In this document: positions 1-8,210 of the stretch, in pieces
How positions within the stretch are numbered: the first letter of the stretch is position 1
Layout of the letters: every line of letters begins with the position of its first letter
Origin: CAYLNH01 sp964384625
GTDB lineage: Bacteria; Verrucomicrobiota; Lentisphaeria; JABSQK01
Direction: 5' to 3'
Length of the DNA: 51,584 nucleotides
NCBI GenBank assembly: GCA_964384625.1
Contig: CAYLNH010000016.1
Span: forward strand, 1-51,584
Program-made: the position numbers and the translations under genes
The notes under the pieces: generated by a model
Told to the model about the DNA's origin: nothing
Seen by the model: the letters and a program-made list of their open reading frames with translations, nothing else
Database searches by the model: none

Positions 1-1
1 T

Positions 2-160
2 ATGGGCGCTGCGCGCGGAGGATGGGCGCTGCGCGCGGAGGATGGGCGCTGCGCGATGGGAGAAGGAAAGGGGCTCTGCCCCTTGAACCCCGGCAGGAGG
101 CGGTGGCCCCCTGCACCCCACATAATGGGCGCTGCGCGCGGAGGATGGGCGCTGCGCGTG
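2..160. repeat. Short 20-bp direct repeats at the left edge
   Basis: A 20-bp unit beginning ATGGGCGCTGCGCGCGGAGG occurs at 2-21 and 22-41, followed by a partial copy at 42-55. It recurs at 125-144 with a partial copy from 145. The 70 bases between the two groups contain a short GC-rich palindromic stretch (GGGGCTCTGCCCC). The repeats start right beyond the stop of the minus-strand aldo/keto reductase, so this is a gene-end repeat cluster. The short open frames across it are repeat artefacts. Confidence 0.75.
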
Positions 161-166
161 GGGTTC

Positions 167-1303
167 CTAGCGCAACAGCGCGCGGATTTCGCGTAACCGT
201 TCGATGATCGGCAGGTCATTCGGACAGCGCTCTTCGCAGCCGCCGCACTCGTTGCAGCGGCCGGCGCTCTGTTCGTCCTTGATCTTCTCGTAGACGCCCT
301 TGGCCCAGTCCTCGTAGCCGAAGGCTTTCCAGGTGGTGTAGACATCCATGTACCGAACAATATTGACGCCCTGCGGGCAGGGACGGCAGTAGCCGCAGGT
401 GGTGCAGATTTTGTCGTCGAGCTCGGCGGCCAGGCCGTCGATAATGGCACAGGTCTTTTCGAAGTCAGCGTCGGATTCCGGGTCGAATTCTTTTGCCGTC
501 CTGACGTTTTCTTCGAGCATCTGCATGCTGCTCATGCCGCTGCAGGCCGCGCTGACGTCCGGGTTGCTGAGGACAAAGCGAAGGGCGAGCTCGGGCATGC
601 TGCGATCGGTGCCGAGTGCTTCCTGCAGTTCGTTGCTGGCGTTGCTCAGGACGCCGCCGGCCACGGGGCACATGGCGATGACGCCGACGCCGAGTTCGCC
701 GGCGCGTTTGATTGTCGGTTCATACTTCCGGTTGATCAGGCTGTAGGGCACGGTAAGCGAATCGAAGAGTCCGGTCTCGATGACTTTGATGAAGTTCTCG
801 GGCTGATCATGGCCGGTGAAACCGATGTGGTGCACGAGACCTTCGTCCTGGGCCCGGCGCAAGGCGTCCAGGACGCCGCCGCGTTTGAGCAGATGGCCGA
901 CTCGATCCCAGCCGAACCAGCCCACCTGGAAGAACTTGAAATGGTCAAGTCCCAGGATCTCCAACTGCAGCTCAATCTCTTTTCGAAAGCTGTGTGCGGT
1001 GGTATCGGCGTTGATGCCGGCCTTGCCGGAGACGATGACGCCTTTGGTTTTGCCCTTCAGCCCGGGTGCGGTGCGGTGCTGGCACTGGCCGCCGCAATAG
1101 AAGCGGGTCGTCTCGAAGTAGTTTACGCCTTTGTCAACGGCGGCGGCGACGAGTTCGGTGTTGGCGTCCTGGTCATCGCTCAGGCGCATACACCCCAGAG
1201 CCAGGGCGGAGACCTGCAGACCGGTATTCCCGAGCGGCCGGTAGCGCATGGTCTCTTCGTTCTTGATTAGTGGTTCCGCATTGGCCGGTGAGGTAATCGC
1301 CAT
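167..1303 (-). CDS. Aldo/keto reductase with C-terminal 4Fe-4S ferredoxin domain
   Basis: Predicted oxidoreductase of the aldo/keto reductase superfamily fused to a ferredoxin-like tail, 378 residues. The barrel opens with the typical RPLGNTGLQVSALALG strand. The usual DTAxxYG catalytic loop appears as ETTRFYCGG, so the tyrosine is kept while the aspartate is conservatively replaced. The C-terminal 70 residues hold two cysteine clusters (CTTCGYCRPCP and CNECGGCEERCP) able to carry two iron-sulfur clusters. This architecture is common in anaerobes and PVC bacteria; its substrate is usually unknown. An alternative start at 1249 (MRYRPLGN) has a purine-rich stretch upstream and would give a more typical N-terminus. 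Divergent from the gene at 1695. Confidence 0.88.
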   Translation of the reverse strand: MAITSPANAEPLIKNEETMRYRPLGNTGLQVSALALGCMRLSDDQDANTELVAAAVDKGVNYFETTRFYCGGQCQHRTAPGLKGKTKGVIVSGKAGINADTTAHSFRKEIELQLEILGLDHFKFFQVGWFGWDRVGHLLKRGGVLDALRRAQDEGLVHHIGFTGHDQPENFIKVIETGLFDSLTVPYSLINRKYEPTIKRAGELGVGVIAMCPVAGGVLSNASNELQEALGTDRSMPELALRFVLSNPDVSAACSGMSSMQMLEENVRTAKEFDPESDADFEKTCAIIDGLAAELDDKICTTCGYCRPCPQGVNIVRYMDVYTTWKAFGYEDWAKGVYEKIKDEQSAGRCNECGGCEERCPNDLPIIERLREIRALLR

Positions 1304-1694
1304 AGTCGTTCTTTCTTCGTATCATCTGGTTTGCCCCGGGATAGAACTATATCCGGACAGGACGCAACGGCAACTGGAGCCGCTGTTGCGAAAAAACATG
1401 AGCGGCGGCATCTCGTCTCAGGCATTCGTTTTGATGCGATGCCCCGGTCCGCAAAAGCCCCCCGCTGCTCCGCAACGGCGAAGACGCCTGCGGGGCAAAC
1501 CATCGTCGAACGGGTGAATCTGGGTGATGCGTCAGTGGCGGGGTGTGCCATTTGCCGGCAGCCAAGTGCCTACAGAACTGACATGCAGCCCGGAGTCTGA
1601 TCCTGTGTGTGGTAATCGTGCTGCGGCCGTGGTATCTTCCCCGAACGGAACCGGAGCGGGAATGCCGCCACCAGGAAGGATACAGGAGGGTGTG
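1304..1694. other. Divergent intergenic region, no gene seen
   Basis: 391 bases between the divergent aldo/keto reductase and the zinc-ribbon membrane protein. It should hold both promoters, but I could not identify a convincing -35/-10 pair. The small open frames in it lack ribosome sites and family features. A clear Shine-Dalgarno (AGGAGGG, 1684-1690) precedes the plus-strand gene. Confidence 0.5.
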
Positions 1695-2639
1695 ATGAGT
1701 TCTGCGGAGTTTATGGATTGTGCCCAGTGCGGCAAGACCTGTCACGTATCGGAACTGGCGCAGTTCGGCAAGGACCTGGTTTGTGCCGACTGCAAGCCGT
1801 TGTATGTCCAGCGGCTGCGGGAAGGCGTACCGGTTCCGGCGTCTTCCGCCACAGGTGCGATCGGTGCCGGTGCTCTGGCGGATGGCGAACTGGATCTCGG
1901 CGCGCTGTTTTCTCAGAGTTGGGAGGTGTATACCCGGAATTTCTGGCGGCTTATCGGGCTCTACGCCGCCGTCGTCGTGCCCTTCTCGCTGGTGTCGGCG
2001 ATCATTCAGGCGTTGGTGGTGGCGGAAGTGATGCCGCCGGAGGCCGTTGGTTTGCTGATTCTGATCGCGGCTTTGGTCTCGGGGCTGTTTCTGATGGTCT
2101 CTTTCGGCGGTTTCTGCCAGATCATTGCCGGTCACTTCCAAGGCCGTGAGATCGGTTTGGGCGAGGCGTTTTCGCTCGGCGTCAACAGCTGGAGCACGCT
2201 TTTTGTGGCCAGCCTGCTGAAGGGAATTCTGACATTCCTCCTGTTTCTCTGTCTGATCATCCCCGGGATCATCTTCTCTGTGTACTGGTCATTCGTTCCC
2301 TTTATTGCGGTGTTGACGGTGCATACGGGGATGGACTCCCTGAATTACAGCAAGACGCTGGTCACGGGCCGTTGGTGGCGGGTTGTCGGTTACTCGCTTC
2401 TGGTTGGAATTCTCTGCGCCGTTCCACAGATGGTGGTCGGCGGGGTTTTCGGCGCGATTGGCGCGATCGTCCCCGAGTTGACCCCGATCGGGGCCTTCGG
2501 TGAGATTTTCAACATCCCCTTCGATCTCTTTGCGAAGACCTTTCTGTGTGTGTACTTCCTCAACCTGCACCACACACTGACGAAGCACGGCCGGTTTCCC
2601 AACGCCTACGACCGCTATCGGCAGCAGGTCCGATACTAA
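1695..2639 (+). CDS. Zinc-ribbon multi-pass membrane protein
   Basis: A 314-residue protein. It begins with a small zinc ribbon with two CxxC knuckles (CAQCGK near residue 8 and CADCK near residue 28). A linker follows, then about five to six hydrophobic segments (starting near residues 85, 120, 170, 205 and 235). Such zinc-ribbon plus polytopic modules are widespread and functionally undefined in PVC-type genomes; the membrane part resembles DUF975/GlpQ-like membrane domains. The start at 1695 is chosen because AGGAGGG lies five bases upstream; the open frame extends further upstream without a ribosome site. No function is claimed beyond an inner-membrane protein with a cytoplasmic metal-binding knuckle. 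Confidence 0.75.
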   Translation: MSSAEFMDCAQCGKTCHVSELAQFGKDLVCADCKPLYVQRLREGVPVPASSATGAIGAGALADGELDLGALFSQSWEVYTRNFWRLIGLYAAVVVPFSLVSAIIQALVVAEVMPPEAVGLLILIAALVSGLFLMVSFGGFCQIIAGHFQGREIGLGEAFSLGVNSWSTLFVASLLKGILTFLLFLCLIIPGIIFSVYWSFVPFIAVLTVHTGMDSLNYSKTLVTGRWWRVVGYSLLVGILCAVPQMVVGGVFGAIGAIVPELTPIGAFGEIFNIPFDLFAKTFLCVYFLNLHHTLTKHGRFPNAYDRYRQQVRY

Positions 2640-2647
2640 AAAAACAA

Positions 2648-2674
2648 CACGGCCGACGAATTTCGTCGGCCGTG
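2648..2674 (-). terminator. Intrinsic terminator of the rhodanese gene
   Basis: A perfect 12-bp inverted repeat (CACGGCCGACGA, loop ATT, TCGTCGGCCGTG). Read on the minus strand it is followed by a T-rich run, because the plus strand has AAAAAAACAA at 2638-2647. It lies about 40 bases past the stop of the minus-strand rhodanese gene and just past the stop of the plus-strand gene, so it may serve both. Confidence 0.85.
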
Positions 2675-2715
2675 CGCTTGCGTGTCGGTGGTAGTCGAAC
2701 AACACGATTGATTGA

Positions 2716-3270
2716 TCAGTCCGCTTTCCCCACTTTGTTGCCGGCCTTGGACCATCCGGCGATGCCTTCCGGGTACTCGGTTACATTGGTATAGCCGAGC
2801 TTCCGCAGCTTCCCGGCCAGTTTACTGCTGGCGGGGCATTTGACACTGCCGCAATAGGTCACGATCGCCGCTGACTTGTCGTCGCCGACGGCTTTCTTGA
2901 TCGCCTCTTCGTCGGCTGCGGCGGAGAGATGTCTGGCGCCGGGGATATGCCCCTTGCTGAAGCCTCCCTTGCCGCGGGCGTCGAAGATAACGGGTTTGTC
3001 GTCGCTCTGCAGCAGGGCCGCGAGGTCCTTGGTGGAGATGTTCTTGCCCTCCGCTTTCGCTTTGCCCGCGGGACAGGCCTTGCAGTCCTTCTTGTCGGCG
3101 CACTTCTCGCCGGAGCATTTCATCTTCTTCACGTGGCTGCCTTCGGCGTTCTTGTGGTCTGCTTTGGCGTGATGGCCCTGCTTCTTGCCGCGGCCTGTGC
3201 CGCAACAGGCGTCGCCGGCTTGCGCTGCGACCGCGCACAACAGGGCGAAGCCGATGATCAGTGGTTTCAT
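2716..3270 (-). CDS. Secreted rhodanese-like protein with Cys/His/Lys-rich linker
   Basis: A 184-residue exported protein. A signal peptide (MKPLIIGFALLCAVAAQAG) is followed by a lysine-, histidine- and cysteine-rich stretch (residues 21-70, about nine cysteines) that probably binds metal, then a rhodanese domain (about residues 78-180). The domain has a FDARGKGGFSKGHIPGA segment and an active-site loop with Cys140 (YCGSVKC). A second cysteine at 145 makes the loop unlike the classic CxxGxR form. Rhodanese domains transfer sulfane sulfur or only bind it; the exported form with a metal-binding linker suggests sulfur or metal handling in the periplasm. The start at 3270 is set by AAGGAG seven bases upstream and by the signal peptide. 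Confidence 0.85.
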   Translation of the reverse strand: MKPLIIGFALLCAVAAQAGDACCGTGRGKKQGHHAKADHKNAEGSHVKKMKCSGEKCADKKDCKACPAGKAKAEGKNISTKDLAALLQSDDKPVIFDARGKGGFSKGHIPGARHLSAAADEEAIKKAVGDDKSAAIVTYCGSVKCPASSKLAGKLRKLGYTNVTEYPEGIAGWSKAGNKVGKAD

Positions 3271-3509
3271 TGTCTTTCTCCTTGATTTACTTCGCTTCTC
3301 CAACTCAACGCACCCGTTCATGGCGTGTATTCCACGGCGCAGTCGGGTTATGTCGAGGCAGTGCGAAAAAGGCAGATAATCCGAGGACGGACGTCTTTGT
3401 TCTTAATGGAACCCAACGGTTGTGCGTTATCCAGAGACTCTTTCGGAACAGCCGGGAGCTATTGTGCCAATCGTAGATTTCGGCTATTGTAAGAGAAACG
3501 GGGGTTCGA

Positions 3510-4750
3510 ATGAGAGCAATTTGTGGCATCGGTCTGCTGGTCGTCTTCTGCCTGGTTGGTGACGCTTTGGGCGCGCCGACAAGCAGGGCAATACGCCGTT
3601 GATCGTGGCTGTTCGTCACTGCAAGCGGCATACGCAGAACATCACGAAACTGCTCAAGCTGAAGCCAGACCCGAACGCCGCCAATGGTGACGGCCAGACC
3701 GCCCTGCACCTGGCCGCGGAGAACACTGCATCGGGCGAACTGACGGGGGTGCTTGTCGCGGCCGGAGCCGATGTCAACGTCGCCGACAAAGCGGGGAGGA
3801 TGCCACTTCATCTGGCGGTTGCGGCCCGTAACGGCAACGCTGTTGTCGCCCTGCTGAGAGCGGGCGCAAAGGCAGGCTTCAGAGACAAGCGTGGCCGAAC
3901 GCCACTGTTCTATGCGGTGCCGGACAAAGCGGTCTACAACTACAATCACGATGCGCCGCCGGAGATCGTCAGCCGGTTGCTGCGAGCCAAGGCCGACCCC
4001 AAGGCAACGGATGATGTCGGGTTCACGCCGCTGCATCTCGCAGCCCAGGCGCGAGCCGTCGAGTTTGCCCGGACACTCGTCGAGAACGGCGCCGATGTTG
4101 ATGCCCGGACCAGGGATGGCAGAACGCCGTTAATGATGGTCACCTGCCTCGGAAGTGGCGACGAACCCCGTCGGGTGTCTTCAGTGCTCATCGCGAAAGG
4201 TGCTCGCGCAGACGTTGTCGACGACCGGGGGCGCGGCGTTCTCCATCACGCCGTCAAGTGTCGGTGGTTCGACAGCAAATCGGTACGCCATCTGGTGAAG
4301 AAGGGCGCCAGACTCAATCTCGTCGACAAGAACGGAGATCGCCCGATTCACGTGGCCTGTCGGGCTGGGAACCAAGGGCTGATTAAGCAATTGCGGTGGT
4401 GCAAGGCAGACTTCGGAATCGCGGACAAGAGCGGCCTGTTTCCGCTGCACTTGGCAGTTCAGTCGGGAGAACATCGGGCTGTTCGTGAGGTGCTGGAAGC
4501 CAAGGTGCAGATCGACGCCATCGATCCCAAGGGCAATACTGCCCTGCATCTGGCAGCACGTCTGAAGGACCTGACAATTGCATCTGTATTGATACGCCAC
4601 AAGGCTGCAGCCAACGTCAAAAACAAAGCAGGGAAGACCCCGCTGGACCTGGGCGGTTTCAGGACCGTCGAGGAACTGGAGACGAAGTACAGGGAACAGG
4701 TCAAGGCCCGAGGGGAGAGGGAACGTCGCGAAGATTTTCGCGGCTGGTAG
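3510..4750 (+). pseudogene. Ankyrin-repeat protein gene, frameshifted after its signal peptide
   Basis: An ATG at 3510 starts a good signal peptide (MRAICGIGLLVVFCLVGDALGA), but that frame stops at 3600-3602. About ten ankyrin repeats then run in another frame to 4750, beginning in mid-motif with ADKQGNTPL near 3575. Repeats of the form DGQTALHLAAE / DKAGRMPLHLAV recur every 33-40 residues. The upstream part of the repeat frame is closed by a TGA at 3560. Either a small indel or deletion has fused signal peptide and repeats out of frame, or the assembly has an error. If intact, the product would be an exported protein-protein interaction module of about 410 residues. A TTG at 3599 could initiate translation but would yield a protein without a signal peptide. 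Confidence 0.7.
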
Positions 4751-4801
4751 GGCCGGTCGGTATTGACGGAAACGGCTCGGCCTGGTTGGTATGCCAAGTT
4801 C

Positions 4802-5230
4802 CTATCGGAGGATGGTGCAGTCCAGGTTCCGGAACTGCCGGAAGCCGCGATCCAAGGTGATGAGTTGCACTTGTCCTGCCCTGGCGAAGGCCGCCAGATA
4901 GGCATCATTCCAGATTTTCGGGGAGTAGCTCCGGCGTTTCGTGTACTGCCGCCAGAGCTGATCCAGCCCGGCAGGTTCAGCGGCAAAGAAGACTCGGGGA
5001 TCGGCGAGGAGTGCATCGAAGCAGTTCCAGGCCCGGGTCAGCGTCAACGCTTCAGGCCCAAAGATCTTGCGGTTGCTTGCGAGCCGCAGGAAGCCTTGTT
5101 GCGTGAGCCGGCAGAACACACACCCGATCTCCCCCTCGTCCTCAAACCACTGACGGGCGAGTCCATGGTGCGCGTGGGATTCGAAGGCGAGCGCCAACCA
5201 GACGTTGGTGTCAGGTAACACCATATTCAT
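4802..5230 (-). CDS. vapC: PIN-domain ribonuclease toxin (VapC family)
   Basis: A 142-residue PIN-domain protein, the toxin half of a type II toxin-antitoxin pair. The N-terminal LPDTNVWLAL strand carries the first metal-binding aspartate. A central segment (WNDAYLAAFA) and a C-terminal TLDRGF supply the other conserved acidic residues. Family members cleave tRNA or rRNA with Mg2+ until neutralised by the antitoxin. Its start overlaps the last 20 bases of the antitoxin gene, the usual translational coupling. An alternative start two codons in (5224, MVLPDT) is also possible. The target RNA cannot be read from sequence. Confidence 0.9.
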   Translation of the reverse strand: MNMVLPDTNVWLALAFESHAHHGLARQWFEDEGEIGCVFCRLTQQGFLRLASNRKIFGPEALTLTRAWNCFDALLADPRVFFAAEPAGLDQLWRQYTKRRSYSPKIWNDAYLAAFARAGQVQLITLDRGFRQFRNLDCTILR

Positions 5231-5465
5231 CTTCTTCTTCCATCACTTCGGCAATCATCTCAGCAGAGATGTCAAGACTGGCTGGCCTGCGCGACTTGAT
5301 AAGGGGAAGCTGGACACGCTTGCCGACGGCAGGGATGTACTCATCCTGTCCGAGTTCGTGTTCGACTGCGAGCGCAATGAAACTCTTCATGGACAACCCG
5401 CGATAGGACGCGGTGGCCTTCATGCGGCGGAAGAGCTTGTCTGGGATGTCAATCGTGGTCCTCAT
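5211..5465 (-). CDS. vapB: Ribbon-helix-helix antitoxin (VapB-like)
   Basis: An 84-residue protein with the N-terminal pattern of ribbon-helix-helix DNA-binding antitoxins (MRTTIDIPDKLFRRMKATA). An acidic C-terminal tail (EEEDEYGVT) would wrap the toxin. It is first in the operon and overlaps vapC by 20 bases. Antitoxins of this type repress their own promoter, and a palindrome that fits such an operator lies inside the promoter just upstream. The low-GC promoter region contrasts with the GC-rich surroundings, consistent with acquisition as a mobile toxin-antitoxin module. Confidence 0.88.
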   Translation of the reverse strand: MRTTIDIPDKLFRRMKATASYRGLSMKSFIALAVEHELGQDEYIPAVGKRVQLPLIKSRRPASLDISAEMIAEVMEEEDEYGVT

Positions 5466-5501
5466 ATTGATACAATACGCATAAATATGCTTTTATGTCA
5501 A
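5465..5501 (-). promoter_or_regulatory. vapBC promoter with operator palindrome, probably leaderless
   Basis: On the minus strand a consensus -35 TTGACA (5501-5496) is followed after 18 bases by a -10 TATTGT (5477-5472). Between them lies the palindrome GCATA-TT-TATGC (5490-5479), well placed for RHH repressor binding. The -10 box ends seven bases before the vapB ATG (5465), so transcription would start at or very near the start codon. No Shine-Dalgarno is visible. Confidence 0.65.
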
Positions 5502-5590
5502 CCCCTTGAGTCAAGGAATTGCAGGCAGCGTTGATACATTTGCAGATGGCTTTAGTCCGAGCTGAAGGCCTCGGTTTCGTGATGGTCGAG

Positions 5591-5941
5591 TCAGGGGCAG
5601 TCGGCGAACACGGGGGCCAGCTCGGTCCAGTAAATGGTGTCTTCGCCGGGTGGGCGGTGCTGGTCGTCGAAGCCGTTGTTGTCGTGTGGATGCGTGGTGA
5701 CGATGTGCGGGGCCATGGTCCGCAGGATCTCCTTCGGATCGCCGCACATGTTGGCGTGGCCGGTGTCGAAGAAGAGCCCGAGCCAGGGGGGGCTGAAGTG
5801 TTCGACGCACTCCAGCAGTTGCAGGGGGTCCTTATCGATGTACTGGCGGCGGCAAATTCTCGAGTGCCAGGATGACCTTGTTCGCCGCCGCCGTCGGCAG
5901 GAGGTCCTTGATCGAGGCGTACAAAGCATCCCACAGCTGCT
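5591..5941 (-). pseudogene. Truncated, frameshifted sugar-phosphate isomerase/epimerase (TIM barrel) remnant
   Basis: Reading the minus strand, one frame from about 5938 gives LWDALYASIKDLL...VILALENLP, a TIM-barrel strand of the xylose-isomerase-like family. The continuation (QYIDKDPLQLLECVEHF...GLFFDTGHANMCGDP...VTTHPHDNNG) runs in another frame to a stop at 5591. The shift falls in a GCCGCCGCC run near 5845-5853 and needs a single-base indel. The N-terminal half is missing and homology stops where the 66-bp tandem repeat begins at 5942. The surviving part includes the metal-site motifs DTGH and THPHDN. Family members isomerise or epimerise sugars or inositols; this copy is almost certainly dead. 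Confidence 0.75.
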
Positions 5942-6087
5942 GTGGTGCGGCGGCCTGACGTTGCACTGCGCCGGGGGCACAAGCAGAGATGCTTGTGATA
6001 CAAGGAAGTGGTGCGGCGGCCTGACGTTGCACTGCGCCGGGGGCACAAGCAGGGATGCTTGTGATACATGGAAGTGGTGCGGCGGCA
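5942..6087. repeat. 66-bp tandem repeat, 2.2 copies
   Basis: Units start at 5942, 6008 and 6074 (the last only 14 bases). The full copies differ at only a few positions. Each contains two short inverted elements (GGGGGCAC and a GCTTGTGATACA stretch). The array separates the isomerase remnant from the next minus-strand gene and probably marks the deletion point of the isomerase's 5' half. Confidence 0.85.
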
Positions 6088-6090
6088 CGG

Positions 6091-6570
6091 TTATTTCATG
6101 GCTGCTTCGGTGAACTCCGTGACTTCGCGGCGGATCTGCCGGAACCATTGCTGATGGGCATAACGTTTGGCCGGGTCCGGCGGGGCGTCGGCAGCGGACT
6201 GCAGCAGCGGGTGTTGTTCGAGGATCTCCTGCCGCTGCTCGGGTGTGAGTTGGAGTTGCGGCTCCCAGTCGATGCGGCCGGTGAGTTCCGTCAGGATCAG
6301 TTGGGCCACGTTCAGCTTGGTTTCCCAGATCCAGGCGCGCAACGGCTCTTCCTCGGCGCGCGTGATCAGTTCGACGATGCAGACGCGCAGGGCGGTGATT
6401 TCGAAGGCGATCGCGCGTCCCTCTGGTGTTTCGGGGCGGGGCGCAGGATCCCTTGCGTGGTCCCATTGGACATCATCAATCATGTGCCGACGGTGGAACA
6501 CCAGGATCGCCGCAAACAGAGATCCCGCAACAAACAGAGCCAATCCGATCGTCAAGTATACAGCAAGCAC
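6091..6570 (-). CDS. Small single-pass membrane protein, unknown function
   Basis: A 159-residue protein beginning with one hydrophobic helix (MLAVYLTIGLALFVAGSLFAA), followed by a charged soluble region rich in Glu, Arg and Gln with helical heptad character. The start is a GTG at 6570 with a GGGA stretch upstream. I recognise no family. The minus-strand orientation and location suggest it once stood upstream of the isomerase remnant, but there is no functional link to argue from. Base composition resembles the neighbours. Confidence 0.55.
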   Translation of the reverse strand: MLAVYLTIGLALFVAGSLFAAILVFHRRHMIDDVQWDHARDPAPRPETPEGRAIAFEITALRVCIVELITRAEEEPLRAWIWETKLNVAQLILTELTGRIDWEPQLQLTPEQRQEILEQHPLLQSAADAPPDPAKRYAHQQWFRQIRREVTEFTEAAMK

Positions 6571-6809
6571 TTCCCTATCCCAGTGTCCAGTAGCTTGTTC
6601 CCGTCAGTTCTACGGTACGATTTTGGGACTTCGAATGCAAGCAGAAGCGGGGCATGATCAGCCTCGGTGGCTCTTGAAAATGAAGCCCTGGACCGTATGG
6701 TTAGGACCGTAATTGGTCCGTTCGGCAGGGGGTGTTGGGAAGCTGTTTCGGACTGTTGTTAATGGAATGCCGGCAGGCCCTGCTTCGCCGGCGAACGGAA
6801 GGTGTTTCC

Positions 6810-8174
6810 ATGTCGATCAAGATCAATCTCCCTGAAGACAAAATTCCCCGCCAATGGTACAATCTTGCGGCCGACCTGCCGACGCCGCCGCTGCCGCCGA
6901 TCGGGCCCGACGGCAACCCGTTGTCGCCTGAAGCGCTGGCGCCGGTATTCCCGATGAACCTGATCGAGCAGGAGGTCAGCACCGAACGCTGGATCGACAT
7001 CCCCGAGGAGATCCTTGAGATTCTGTACCGCTGGCGGCCGTCGCCGCTGCGGCGGGCGAAGTGGCTGGAAGAGCATCTGGGCACGCCGGCGAAGATCTTC
7101 TACAAGGACGAGAGCGTCAGCCCGCCGGGCAGCCACAAGCCGAATACCGCCATCGCGCAGGCCTGGTACAACAAGCAATTCGGCATCAAGAAGCTGACGA
7201 CCGAGACGGGGGCCGGGCAGTGGGGCAGTGCGCTGGCGTTCTCCTGCAAACTTGTCGGACTCGAGTGCAAGGTCTACATGGTCCGCATCAGTTTCGATCA
7301 GAAACCGTTCCGCAAACTGATGATGCAGGTGTGGGACGCCGAATGCGTACCCAGCCCCAGCGACCGCACGGAGTTCGGCAAGAAGGTTCTCGAACAGATG
7401 CCGGACACCCCGGGGAGTCTGGGGATCGCGATCAGCGAAGCGATCGAAGAAGCTGTGCGGGATGAGAAGGGCGAGACGCGCTACTCGCTGGGCAGCGTCC
7501 TGAACCACGTGCTGCTGCACCAGACGATCATCGGCCAGGAAGCGAAGGAACAGTTGAAGATCGCCGGGATCGACCGGCCCGACGTGATCGTCGGCTGCGT
7601 CGGCGGCGGCAGTAATTTCGCCGGCCTGGCGTTCCCGTTCATGTACGACAAGATCAACGGCGCCGAGATCCAGATCATCGGCGTCGAGCCGGCGGCATGT
7701 CCGACGATGACGCGCGGCCCGTTTGTGTATGACTTCGGCGACACGGCGGAGATGACGCCGTTGATGCCGATGCACAGTCTGGGGCATGCGTTCGTACCGG
7801 CGCCCTTGCATGCCGGCGGCCTGCGCTATCACGGGGTGGCGCCGCTGATCAGCTGCGCGCTGAACGACGGTCTGATGGAAGCGCGTTCCTACCATCAGTT
7901 GCGGTGCTATGAAGCGGCGTTGACCTGGGCGCGGACCGAAGGGTTCATCGGCGCGCCGGAGACGAGTCACGCGCTGATGGCGACGATCGACGAAGCCATG
8001 AAGGCGAAGGAAGAGGGCAAGGAGAAGGTAATCCTCATGTGCTACAGCGGCCATGGGCTGATGGATCTGACGGGTTACGGCAGTTATCTGGGCGGCGAGT
8101 TGACCGACTACGAACTGCCGGAAGACGACCTGCAGAAGTCGCTGAAGTGCCTGGCGGACTATCCGAAACCATAA
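6810..8174 (+). CDS. Tryptophan synthase beta chain-like PLP enzyme (TrpB2 type)
   Basis: A 454-residue fold-type II PLP enzyme of the TrpB2 (TrpB-like) branch. It contains the Schiff-base lysine in SPPGSHKPNTA (Lys110), the TETGAGQWGSAL substrate loop and the phosphate-binding GGGSN loop, and its long N-terminal extension (RQWYNLAADLP) is typical of TrpB2. TrpB2 enzymes join serine and indole to make tryptophan; some act without TrpA or use other nucleophiles. No trpA or other trp genes flank it, so it may scavenge indole or work with a distant TrpA. The ATG at 6810 is chosen over 6732 because homology to the family begins there and GGAAGG lies upstream. Confidence 0.92.
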   Translation: MSIKINLPEDKIPRQWYNLAADLPTPPLPPIGPDGNPLSPEALAPVFPMNLIEQEVSTERWIDIPEEILEILYRWRPSPLRRAKWLEEHLGTPAKIFYKDESVSPPGSHKPNTAIAQAWYNKQFGIKKLTTETGAGQWGSALAFSCKLVGLECKVYMVRISFDQKPFRKLMMQVWDAECVPSPSDRTEFGKKVLEQMPDTPGSLGIAISEAIEEAVRDEKGETRYSLGSVLNHVLLHQTIIGQEAKEQLKIAGIDRPDVIVGCVGGGSNFAGLAFPFMYDKINGAEIQIIGVEPAACPTMTRGPFVYDFGDTAEMTPLMPMHSLGHAFVPAPLHAGGLRYHGVAPLISCALNDGLMEARSYHQLRCYEAALTWARTEGFIGAPETSHALMATIDEAMKAKEEGKEKVILMCYSGHGLMDLTGYGSYLGGELTDYELPEDDLQKSLKCLADYPKP

Positions 8175-8210
8175 GGCGCCGCGGCGGCTTGCCGCCGGCG
8201 GAAGGGAGCG

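Noticed and set aside
1331..1600. Small open frames in the divergent gap
   Set aside because: No ribosome site, no motif, and overlapping frames on both strands.
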